NCBI GenBank assembly: GCA_026388915.1
Contig: JAPLIW010000651.1
Coordinates: 1-20,325, forward strand
Origin: Deltaproteobacteria bacterium
GTDB taxonomy: Bacteria > Desulfobacterota > SM23-61
Direction: 5' to 3'
DNA length: 20,325 nucleotides
Position numbers and translations under genes: made by a program. The notes under the pieces are model-generated. The model had not been told where the DNA came from and did not search any database. It was given only the letters and a program-made list of their open reading frames with translations. Each line of letters starts with the position of its first letter. Within the stretch, counting starts at the first letter, position 1. This document shows, one piece after another, positions 15,998 to 20,325 of this stretch.

Positions 15998-16034
15998 GTG
16001 GGGCGCCTCTTCTGAAAAGCCACCGACCCCACCC
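15998..16034 (-). promoter_or_regulatory. Hairpin in the mltG 5' leader
   Basis: Within the predicted about 115-nt mltG leader, GGTGGGG and CCCCACC (16034-16028 and 16004-15998) form a 7-bp stem around a 23-nt loop. It lies about 38 nt before the ATG. A regulatory role is possible but nothing else supports it. Confidence 0.35.
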
Positions 16035-16081
16035 AATTTCTTCGGCCAAAAAAGATTCAAACTAAAGCCGACGCTACTTGA

Positions 16082-16110
16082 ATTTTAAAAGCCCGGGCAG
16101 GGCCCGTCAA
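16082..16110 (-). promoter_or_regulatory. Sigma70-type promoter for mltG
   Basis: The -35 is TTGACG (16110-16105, 5 of 6), with a 17-nt spacer and the -10 TAAAAT (16087-16082, 5 of 6). The predicted start is near 16075, giving a leader of about 115 nt to the mltG ATG. The spacer is unusually GC-rich and palindromic (GCCCGGGC). Confidence 0.7.
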
Positions 16111-16182
16111 GCCTTTTTCCTATCTTCAGAAGGCTCAACAGCCGCCCTTTTTCAAAACCCCAAAAGGTTACCATTCACCTTA

Positions 16183-16223
16183 TTGCGGAATGCCGATTGC
16201 GGAATGCGGATTGAAAAAAAAAC
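16183..16223. repeat. GGATTGCGG/GGAATGCGG-type repeat with A-tract
   Basis: The segment GATTGCGGAATGCGGATTG followed by an A-run (16195-16220) recurs almost exactly at 17834-17860, between the peptidase and the polyprenyl synthase. It belongs to the same dispersed family seen across the window. Confidence 0.7.
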
Positions 16224-16238
16224 CAAAAAATGCGCAAT

Positions 16239-16292
16239 CCGCCCTGCACTACCCAGAGTGCAGGGCGGCCCTGAATCCTGAGTGGTTCAGGG
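16239..16292 (-). terminator. Tandem hairpins, possible terminator on the minus strand
   Basis: The 12-bp perfect stem CCGCCCTGCACT/AGTGCAGGGCGG (16239-16250/16257-16268, 6-nt loop) adjoins a 7-bp stem CCCTGAA/TTCAGGG (16269-16275/16286-16292). Reading the minus strand, the strong stem is followed after 8 nt by T6 and then T9 (16230-16211). The gap to the T-run is longer than usual for a rho-independent terminator. If transcription comes from the fold-back element at 16343-16567, this would end it. Confidence 0.4.
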
Positions 16293-16404
16293 TGTAATCC
16301 GTAATCTGCAATTTTTGCCCATCCCCCGTTTCTTGTGCTTGTTGGGGTTCAGGCTGAAGGAAATCGGATCATCAGGCTCGGCGGGATCATCGTTTTCTAA
16401 TCAC
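16287..16404 (-). pseudogene. Possible decayed small ORF (DDPISFSLNP reading)
   Basis: GTG at 16404 reads V-I-R-K-R and then meets TGA (16389-16387). One frame over, an open reading continues DPAEPDDPISFSLNPNKHKKRG to a TGA at 16289-16287, so a single-base shift would join them. A 9-base perfect Shine-Dalgarno match (GGAGGTGAT, 16408-16400) lies on the minus strand here, and an ATG at 16390 is 9 nt after it but opens only a 13-codon peptide. The last codons run into repeat DNA. The plus-strand arm at 16513-16575 encodes a matching peptide. No family was recognised. The similarity may simply reflect the inverted repeat rather than coding history. Confidence 0.3.
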
Positions 16405-16567
16405 CTCCCCACCTGTCCTCCGCAAAGAGAGGCCTGCGAAGAAATGGCATCAGGGGCAAGACTGGGCTAAAACATTTCCCCTTGCGAATCTCCCCGGGAC
16501 AGGCCCGACCCAATGAAAGAATAACCGCCTCAGGAGGATGATCCGAATTCCTTCAGCCTGAACCCCA
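16343..16567. repeat. 225-bp fold-back element with 31-bp near-perfect inverted repeats
   Basis: The arms 16343-16373 and 16537-16567 are complementary at 30 of 31 positions (TGGGGTTCAGGCTGAAGG...). The 163-bp centre contains nested pairings: GGCCTG (16431-16436) with CAGGCC (16500-16505), and GCGAAG-AAATG (16436-16446) with CATTT-CCCCTTGC (16473-16485, two-base bulge). The whole could form a rod-like RNA or a cruciform. No target-site duplication was seen next to the arms. It could be a MITE, the ends of a lost insertion sequence, or a structured RNA. No known RNA family motif was recognised. Confidence 0.7.
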
Positions 16568-16575
16568 TGGGCTAG
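16513..16575 (+). pseudogene. Possible decayed small ORF, mirror of the 16287-16404 reading
   Basis: ATG AAA GAA is followed by TAA (16522-16524), then in the same frame PPQEDDPNSFSLNPMG and TAG (16573-16575). DDPNSFSLNP matches DDPISFSLNP from the other arm, and the flanking PPQE resembles the PAEP there. The two readings are divergent, with their starts facing each other across the centre of the fold-back. The in-frame stop and lack of a ribosome site argue against a working gene. Confidence 0.25.
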
Positions 16576-16653
16576 GCTTTCTGCTTCCGGAATCTATTCT
16601 CCGAAGAGTTCTTTTCTCCCAAACCGGAATGGGCAAGGCAATCTGCAATTGCC

Positions 16654-16682
16654 TTGACTTCCTTCCCCCAAGGGGGTACGAA
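16654..16682 (+). promoter_or_regulatory. Candidate promoter for the P1 peptidase
   Basis: TTGACT (16654-16659), a 17-nt spacer containing CCCCCAAGGGGG, and TACGAA (16677-16682, only 3 of 6). The block AATTGCCTTGACTTCCT (16647-16663) is identical to the -35 region of ssb on the other strand. That supports a real promoter even though the -10 is weak. The predicted start is about 20-25 nt before the ATG at 16712. Confidence 0.5.
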
Positions 16683-16711
16683 TAAGCACTTTTCGCCGAA
16701 AGGAACGGGTC

Positions 16712-17707
16712 ATGAACCACGCCATCACCGACGTTCCCGGGTTTCAGGTCGGCCATGCCCAGGATCTCCGGGGAGCCACGGGCTGCACGGTGGTGCTCTG
16801 CCCGCCGGGCACGGTGGGAGGATTGGATGTCCGGGGATCGGCCGCCGGAACCCGACAGACCGACTCCCTCCACCCTCTCCATTTTGTCGATGAAGTCCAT
16901 GGGGTCCTGCTCTCCGGAGGGAGCGCCTTCGGCCTGGACGCTTCCGGGGGAGTCATGAGATTTCTGGAAGAGAAGGGCATCGGGTACCCAACCTCCGCGG
17001 CCAGGGTTCCCATCGTTCCCACGGCCATTATCTATGACCTGGGGATCGGGGAGGGAAGGATCCGGCCCGATCAGGAAATGGGTTATCGGGCCTGCCTGAA
17101 CAGCCATGGCGGAAAGGTGGAAGAAGGGAGTGCGGGGGTCGGGGCCGGGGCCAGCGTGGGAAAACTGCTCGGAATCCGCTGGGCCACCAAGGGAGGGGTC
17201 GGAACCGCTTCCCTGATTCAGCCAGGGGGGGTCATCGTGGCCGCCCTGGTGGTGGTCAATGCCTTCGGCGATGTGATCGACCCGAAGGAGGGGAAGATTC
17301 TCGCGGGAGCCAGGGACCCCAAGAACCCCCGCTCCTTTATCAACTCAGCGGCCCTTATCAAAGGGGGCTTGGCCATCCCCCGGCCGGAGAAAGGCTTTCA
17401 AAACACCACCCTCGGGGTGGTGGCCACCAACGTGAAGCTCACCAAACGCCAGGCGATAAAGGTTGCCCAGATGGCCCAGAGTGGATTTGCCCGGACCATC
17501 CGGCCCATCCACTCCACGGTGGATGGAGACCTCATCTTCGCCCTTTCGGCGGGGGAACAGAGCGCGGATGTAAATACCGTGGGCATCCTGGCGGAAGAGG
17601 CCGTGACCGAATCCGTCCACCGGGCGATCCGCGAAGCGGATGGGTTAGGATTTCTGCCGGCTTATAAAGATTTGGTTCGGAGTTCGGAGTCATTTAGTTC
17701 GGAGTAG
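16712..17707 (+). CDS. P1-family peptidase (DmpA-like, MEROPS S58)
   Basis: A member of the self-processing DmpA/BapA aminopeptidase family, in which a precursor cuts itself into two chains and exposes an N-terminal nucleophile. Substrates in the family include D-amino-acid, beta-peptide or small N-terminal peptide bonds, and the one here is unknown. In 331 residues it has TDVPGFQVGHA (6-16), TGCTVVLCPPG (23-33), HGVLLSGGSAFGLDA (63-77), GVGAGASVGKLLG and the cleavage/nucleophile region NTTLGVVATN (231-240). LTKRQA and HSTVDGDLIFALS follow. AAAGGAA lies 7 nt before the ATG. It stands alone on the plus strand. The last eight residues (SSESFSSE) are encoded by an AGTTCGGAGT repeat, the same unit that ends murC. 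Confidence 0.92.
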   Translation: MNHAITDVPGFQVGHAQDLRGATGCTVVLCPPGTVGGLDVRGSAAGTRQTDSLHPLHFVDEVHGVLLSGGSAFGLDASGGVMRFLEEKGIGYPTSAARVPIVPTAIIYDLGIGEGRIRPDQEMGYRACLNSHGGKVEEGSAGVGAGASVGKLLGIRWATKGGVGTASLIQPGGVIVAALVVVNAFGDVIDPKEGKILAGARDPKNPRSFINSAALIKGGLAIPRPEKGFQNTTLGVVATNVKLTKRQAIKVAQMAQSGFARTIRPIHSTVDGDLIFALSAGEQSADVNTVGILAEEAVTESVHRAIREADGLGFLPAYKDLVRSSESFSSE

Positions 17708-17759
17708 AAATCGTAGGAAGCAAGTAGGGACCTGCTTTGGGTCTCTGAACTCCGAACTA
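17675..17759. repeat. AGTTCGGAGT repeat cluster at the peptidase 3' end
   Basis: GTTCGGAGTTCGGAGT (17675-17690) and TAGTTCGGAGT (17695-17705) lie within the coding end. The inverse ACTCCGAACTA (17749-17759) pairs with the latter over 11 bp. The peptidase TAG (17705-17707) is part of the repeat. Confidence 0.7.
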
Positions 17760-18010
17760 CATTTCTATCATGACCTCCGGCAGTGCCGGAGGCTTGAAAA
17801 ACCGTGAACCGCCCTCCGGAATTGCGAATTGTCGATTGCGGAATGCGGATTGAAAAAGAAAACCCCGAAATCCGCAATTCGAAATCCGAAATTGAATCGG
17901 CCGATGCTTTTTGCGCATAAGCTCCTTGCCCCCGGGCCACAACCCAAGCATCCCGGAAATGTCAAACGATCTGAGTCCCCCGCCAGAGCCGGGGGTTTAC
18001 CTAAAGGAAA
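17708..18010. other. 303-bp spacer between convergent genes, repeats and hairpins
   Basis: No gene is seen. It holds an AGTTCGGAGT inverse arm (17749-17759), an 8-bp hairpin CCTCCGGC/GCCGGAGG (17774-17792, 3-nt loop) and GGATTGCGG-type repeats (17821-17893). Near 17976-17996 there is a CCCCCG/CGGGGG hairpin followed by TTT, which could be a weak terminator for the plus-strand peptidase. Neither hairpin has a convincing T-tract. Confidence 0.55.
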
Positions 18011-18985
18011 TTACTTTTTCCTTTTCAAGGTATAATCGGAAACCGCCAGGAGGGCTTCTTTCTCCGGAGAGGCGGGAAAAGCGGAGAGGGCGGCCTGGGC
18101 CTGGTCCACATAGCCGGCGGCTCTCTTCACCGTGTACTCAATGCCCGCCAGATCCTGCACCAGACGCATCACCTGTTTCAAATCCTCGTCGGTGCGGTTA
18201 TGATTCTTGACGATTCCGGCGAGACGTTCCCGGTCCGTTGGCGGGCACATCCGTAAGGCATGAATCAGGGGCAGAGTTACTTTCCCTTCGATCAGATCTT
18301 TTCCGATCGTCTTTCCCAGGGTCTTCTCGTCGGCGATGTAATCCAGCGTATCATCCATGAGCTGGAAGGCAATTCCCACGTTCAGGCCAAAATCGGCCAG
18401 GGCCTTTTCCTTTTCCGGCGAGACCCCGCCCAGGACCCCGCCGATCTGACAGGCTGCGGAAATCAAAATGGCGGTCTTGTTGATCACCACGTACCGATAG
18501 TCTTCTTCGGTTGTCTCGGGGTTCCCCATTTTCACCAGCTGCATCACCTCTCCCTCGGCCATTCGAGTCGTGCTGTGGGATACCACTTCCAGGATTTTCA
18601 GGCTCTCCCCCTGGACCACCATGGAGAAGGCCTTGGTAAACAGGAAATCGCCCACCAGCACGCTCGCTCCATCCCCATAAACGGAGTTGGCCGAAGCCAA
18701 TCCCCGCCGCAGGAAAGCCCGGTCCACGACATCATCATGCAGCAGGGTAGCCGTGTGGATGAACTCGATGGAGCTGGCCATGGGGATGGCATGAGGGCCG
18801 GAATATCCGCCCAGCTTTGCGCACAGGAGAAGCAGGAGAGGTCGAAACCGCTTCCCTCCGCTGGAGATGAGGTAACGGCTCACCGTGGGGATCATCTTGA
18901 TCTCGGAGAAGAAGTTCCTGGCCATATCGGCCTCCACCGCTTTCAACTCCTCCTCGACCAATTGTAAAGCCTGTTCAAAGTTCAA
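18011..18985 (-). CDS. Long-chain all-trans polyprenyl diphosphate synthase (IspB-like)
   Basis: Condenses isopentenyl diphosphate onto an allylic primer to make long isoprenoid chains, most likely the quinone side chain. The start chosen is TTG at 18985, giving 324 residues that begin MNFEQALQLVEEELKAVE, as homologues do. The frame is open to 19108, but the extra part does not look conserved. SSGGKRFRPLLLLL is the substrate loop. LLHDDVVDRAFLRRG (aspartates from 84) and FQLMDDTLDYIADE (from 211) are the two aspartate-rich motifs. An alanine five residues before the first motif fits a long-chain product. GKTIGKDLIEGKVTLPLI is also typical. No good ribosome site precedes the TTG. ssb lies 189 bp upstream on the same strand. 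Confidence 0.92.
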   Translation of the reverse strand: MNFEQALQLVEEELKAVEADMARNFFSEIKMIPTVSRYLISSGGKRFRPLLLLLCAKLGGYSGPHAIPMASSIEFIHTATLLHDDVVDRAFLRRGLASANSVYGDGASVLVGDFLFTKAFSMVVQGESLKILEVVSHSTTRMAEGEVMQLVKMGNPETTEEDYRYVVINKTAILISAACQIGGVLGGVSPEKEKALADFGLNVGIAFQLMDDTLDYIADEKTLGKTIGKDLIEGKVTLPLIHALRMCPPTDRERLAGIVKNHNRTDEDLKQVMRLVQDLAGIEYTVKRAAGYVDQAQAALSAFPASPEKEALLAVSDYTLKRKK

Positions 18986-19050
18986 AATCGCACCCGATCC
19001 AAAAATGACGCCTGCCGACGGCCGTCTTCCCGCCCTTTTCCCGAAAAGAA

Positions 19051-19070
19051 TTTTCCCCCCGCGGGGGAAA
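19051..19070. repeat. Short palindrome upstream of the polyprenyl synthase
   Basis: TTTCCCCC and GGGGGAAA form an 8-bp inverted repeat with a 3-nt loop between ssb and the polyprenyl synthase. It could weakly terminate ssb transcription, since TTCTTTTC follows on the minus strand. This is tentative. Confidence 0.35.
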
Positions 19071-19128
19071 TGATTCGGCCAGAGGAATCCATCATTCCTC
19101 CCCGCCAATCGTTGCCAATTGAATGATG

Positions 19129-19167
19129 GAGCTTTTGCTCTTTGCTCTATGCTCTCTGCTCTCTGCT
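19129..19167. repeat. GCTCTNTGCTCT-type simple repeat behind ssb
   Basis: About five units of GCTCT(C/A/T)TGCTCT-like sequence (AGAGCANAGAGC on the minus strand). The repeat begins 7 bases after the ssb stop codon (19177-19175). It is a different repeat family from the GGAATGCGG one but shares its habit of sitting tight against a 3' gene end. Confidence 0.6.
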
Positions 19168-19174
19168 TATTTTT

Positions 19175-19591
19175 TCAGAAGGGGATATCCTCCTCTTCCT
19201 TTTCCTTGGCAGGAGGAGGGGGAGCGTATGCTGCATCGGGTTCTTTGGTTCTCTTCTCGGCCTCCCCGCCCCCGCCCAGCATTTTCATCTCCGTGGCCTC
19301 GATCTCGGTGGTCGTCCGCTTGTTGCCTTCCTTGTCTTCCCAAGCCCGGGTGCGAATTTTCCCTTCGATGTAGACCAACCGCCCCTTGCTCAGGTATTCG
19401 CCGCAGATTTTGGCCAGCCCCCTCCAGGCCACGATCCGGTGCCATTCGGTGCGTTCTTCCTTCTCTCCGTTCTTGTTGGTCCACATCTCACTGGTCGCGA
19501 TCCGGAAGTTCGCCACCTCCGCTCCGCTGGGGGTATAACGGATCTCCGGGTCCGCCCCCAATCTGCCGATGAGGATCACCTTGTTAATCAC
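19175..19591 (-). CDS. ssb: Single-stranded DNA-binding protein SSB
   Basis: Binds single-stranded DNA in replication, repair and recombination and recruits partners through its C-terminal tip. The 138 residues comprise the OB fold (about 1-105, starting MINKVILIGRLGADPEIRYTP), with TEWHRIVAWRGLAKICGEYLSKG and YIEGKIRTRAWEDKEG. A short Gly/Pro/Lys/Glu-rich linker follows, then the acidic tip EEEDIPF that matches the conserved partner-binding end. The start is GTG at 19591, 7 nt after AAGGAGG. It is shorter than E. coli SSB because the linker is short. Its promoter is at 19692-19719. Confidence 0.96.
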   Translation of the reverse strand: MINKVILIGRLGADPEIRYTPSGAEVANFRIATSEMWTNKNGEKEERTEWHRIVAWRGLAKICGEYLSKGRLVYIEGKIRTRAWEDKEGNKRTTTEIEATEMKMLGGGGEAEKRTKEPDAAYAPPPPAKEKEEEDIPF

Positions 19592-19691
19592 TCCATCCCC
19601 TCCTTCCCGCCGGGCAGGTTCCGCTTGCCGCGCCGGTCATCCTAAAATCAATGTTTTCCTTACGATATTCCGATGATCGCCGATGAAGGGA

Positions 19692-19719
19692 ATTTTATCA
19701 TCCAAGGGGAGGAAGTCAA
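19692..19719 (-). promoter_or_regulatory. Sigma70-type promoter for ssb
   Basis: TTGACT (19719-19714), a 16-nt spacer and TAAAAT (19697-19692, 5 of 6). The predicted start is near 19685, about 94 nt before the GTG. The surrounding AATTGCCTTGACTTCCT (19726-19710) is identical to the block in front of the P1 peptidase. Confidence 0.65.
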
Positions 19720-19765
19720 GGCAATTTCGGAGTGCGGAATGCCGAATGCGGAATTAAAAAAACTT

Positions 19766-20079
19766 AACCGCAGAGGTCGCGGAGCACGCAGAGGTAGAAA
19801 TGGCCAAATGCTTAAGGCCAGGATGTAGGGGGAAAAGCGGCGCTCTTTCCCACCCTTACCGGAAGGTCAATACGGCCAAGGGGCTTTCAAGGAAGGCTCT
19901 CTGCGCTCTCTGCCTCCTCTTTGTTCATCCTTTTGTCTACATCCCCGGAGGATCGAAAGGCAAAGAGGAGTCCATATTCATAAAATGATTTGTGTTTTTT
20001 GTCTTTACAAAGGAAAAGCTCTGCGGTCTCTGCGTACTCTGCGGTTGATTGTTTCTTCCTCCTCGGAGGCCGCAGAGAC
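19766..20079. repeat. CGCAGAG-type repeats, direct and inverted
   Basis: AACCGCAGAGGTCGCGGAG followed by CACGCAGAGG (19766-19795) is matched by inverse copies at 19896-19920 (CTCTCTGCGCTCTCTGCC) and 20019-20047 (CTCTGCGGTCTCTGCGTACTC), and by a short direct copy at 20069-20079. The outer pair could fold back across about 250 bp. This CGCAGAG family is a common dispersed repeat in many bacterial genomes. Confidence 0.65.
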
Positions 20080-20189
20080 TTTTATAATTTCCTAAGCAGT
20101 TAAGAATCTTGCTTGTCTGAATTTCTCTCAGGTCCGGGTTTTTCCTTATTCCACATTCGGCATTCCGCATTCCGCATTCGAAAGCGTCG

Positions 20190-20218
20190 TTGACAGTGCT
20201 GCGGGAATCGAGTATGAA
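20190..20218 (+). promoter_or_regulatory. Sigma70-type promoter for the gene at 20245
   Basis: TTGACA (20190-20195, perfect), a 17-nt spacer and TATGAA (20213-20218, 4 of 6). The predicted start is near 20225, giving a leader of about 20 nt. Confidence 0.65.
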
Positions 20219-20244
20219 TAGATCACCAGAAAGGATCAAGAGGT

Positions 20245-20325
20245 ATGTTCCGAACGCTACTCTGCTGGGTGATCTTTTTCTTCACCACGGTTATTCTGGG
20301 GACGGTCGCGATCCTTCTCTCCCTC
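20245..20325 (+). CDS. N-terminal fragment of a membrane protein, possibly a PlsC-type acyltransferase
   Basis: Only 27 codons are in the window: MFRTLLCWVIFFFTTVILGT, continuing VAILLSL to the edge. One hydrophobic helix fills almost all of it. AAAGGA lies 9 nt before the ATG, and a promoter stands at 20190-20218. The pattern of a short MFRTL-like start followed by a helix ending in ILLSL resembles the N-terminus of many 1-acyl-glycerol-3-phosphate acyltransferases in deltaproteobacteria. No catalytic motif (HX4D) is available to confirm it, and any single-helix membrane protein would fit. Confidence 0.6.
   Translation, partial: MFRTLLCWVIFFFTTVILGTVAILLSL

Larger units (their letters stand above)
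16111..16711. other. Long region between mltG and the P1 peptidase without an intact gene
   Basis: Divergent genes (mltG left, peptidase right) are separated by about 680 bp in total. The region holds a GCCTTTTTCC/GAAGGC hairpin (about 16111-16134) and a GGAATGCGG/GGATTGCGG repeat (16183-16213). Two tandem hairpins follow (16239-16292), then the 31-bp inverted-repeat element (16343-16567) and the peptidase promoter (16654-16682). No intact protein of useful length was recognised. Confidence 0.6.
19592..20244. other. 653-bp intergenic region rich in repeats between divergent genes
   Basis: Besides the ssb leader and promoter, the region contains GGAATGCGG repeats (19725-19755 and 20152-20180) and CGCAGAG-type repeats in both orientations (19766-19795, 19896-19920, 20019-20047, 20069-20079). 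The promoter for the gene at 20245 is at its right end. Open frames here (for example 19800-19988 plus) show no recognisable protein features. Confidence 0.6.

Noticed and set aside
16343..16567. 6S RNA, SRP RNA, riboswitch or integron attC site
   Set aside because: The rod shape is suggestive, but no conserved 6S bubble, SRP apical motif, known aptamer signature or RYYYAAC/GTTRRRY attC boxes could be recognised. It is left as an unknown structured element.
18986..19108. Longer polyprenyl synthase starting at TTG 19108
   Set aside because: The added 41 residues are Gly/Arg-rich with no family similarity, and homologues begin near the NFEQALQLVEEEL segment.
19800..19988. 62-codon plus-strand ORF with a Cys-rich start (MAKCLRPGCRG...)
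   Set aside because: It begins inside and ends among CGCAGAG repeats, has no ribosome site, and the hydrophobic middle is translated repeat DNA.
1..20325. CRISPR array, tRNA or rRNA genes, phage or toxin-antitoxin genes
   Set aside because: None found. The repeats are dispersed without regular spacers, and no cloverleaf or rRNA segment was recognised.

Overview
The window is GC-rich bacterial chromosomal DNA dominated by a division and cell-wall (dcw) cluster on the minus strand. In transcription order (right to left) it reads mraZ, rsmH, ftsL, ftsI, murE, murF, mraY, murD, ftsW, murG, murC, murB. The window ends just after murB, so ddl, ftsQ, ftsA and ftsZ, which often follow, may lie beyond position 1. 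The MurE signature (DNPR, meso-diaminopimelate), the single C-terminal PASTA domain on FtsI, the gene order and the style of intergenic repeats suggest a Gram-negative of the former Deltaproteobacteria (Desulfobacterota). That placement is an inference, not shown directly.

Layout: 1-235 repeats downstream of murB; 236-6267 murB-murC-murG-ftsW-murD, mostly tightly coupled; 6268-6736 a 469-bp stretch of repeats splitting murD from mraY; 6737-14679 mraY-murF-murE-ftsI-ftsL-rsmH-mraZ; 14697-14771 a strong sigma70-type promoter overlapping four 10-bp MraZ-type boxes; 14902-15960 mltG with its own promoter; 16033-16711 a long non-coding region with a near-perfect 31-bp inverted repeat; 16712-17707 a P1-family (DmpA-like) peptidase on the plus strand; 17708-18010 repeats; 18011-18985 a long-chain polyprenyl diphosphate synthase; 19175-19591 ssb; 19592-20244 repeats; 20245-end the first 27 codons of a membrane-anchored protein, perhaps a PlsC-type acyltransferase.

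Function: MurB, C, D, E and F build UDP-MurNAc-pentapeptide, MraY and MurG make lipid I and lipid II, FtsW polymerises at the septum and FtsI crosslinks. FtsL is a divisome scaffold, MraZ is the cluster's regulator and RsmH methylates 16S rRNA. MltG cuts nascent glycan strands. The polyprenyl synthase makes isoprenoid chains, probably for quinones, and SSB serves DNA replication.

The unusual features are: (i) murF has no ATG, GTG or TTG that could give a full-length protein, and its neighbour murE has a similar start problem, both having a well-placed Shine-Dalgarno before an ATC or ATT codon; (ii) dispersed repeats abut or run into the 3' ends of many genes, so that murC and the P1 peptidase both end in the same repeat-encoded SSES...SSE tail; (iii) two 131-bp elements with terminal inverted repeats bracket the murD-murB half of the cluster; (iv) an unexplained 225-bp fold-back element lies at 16343-16567.
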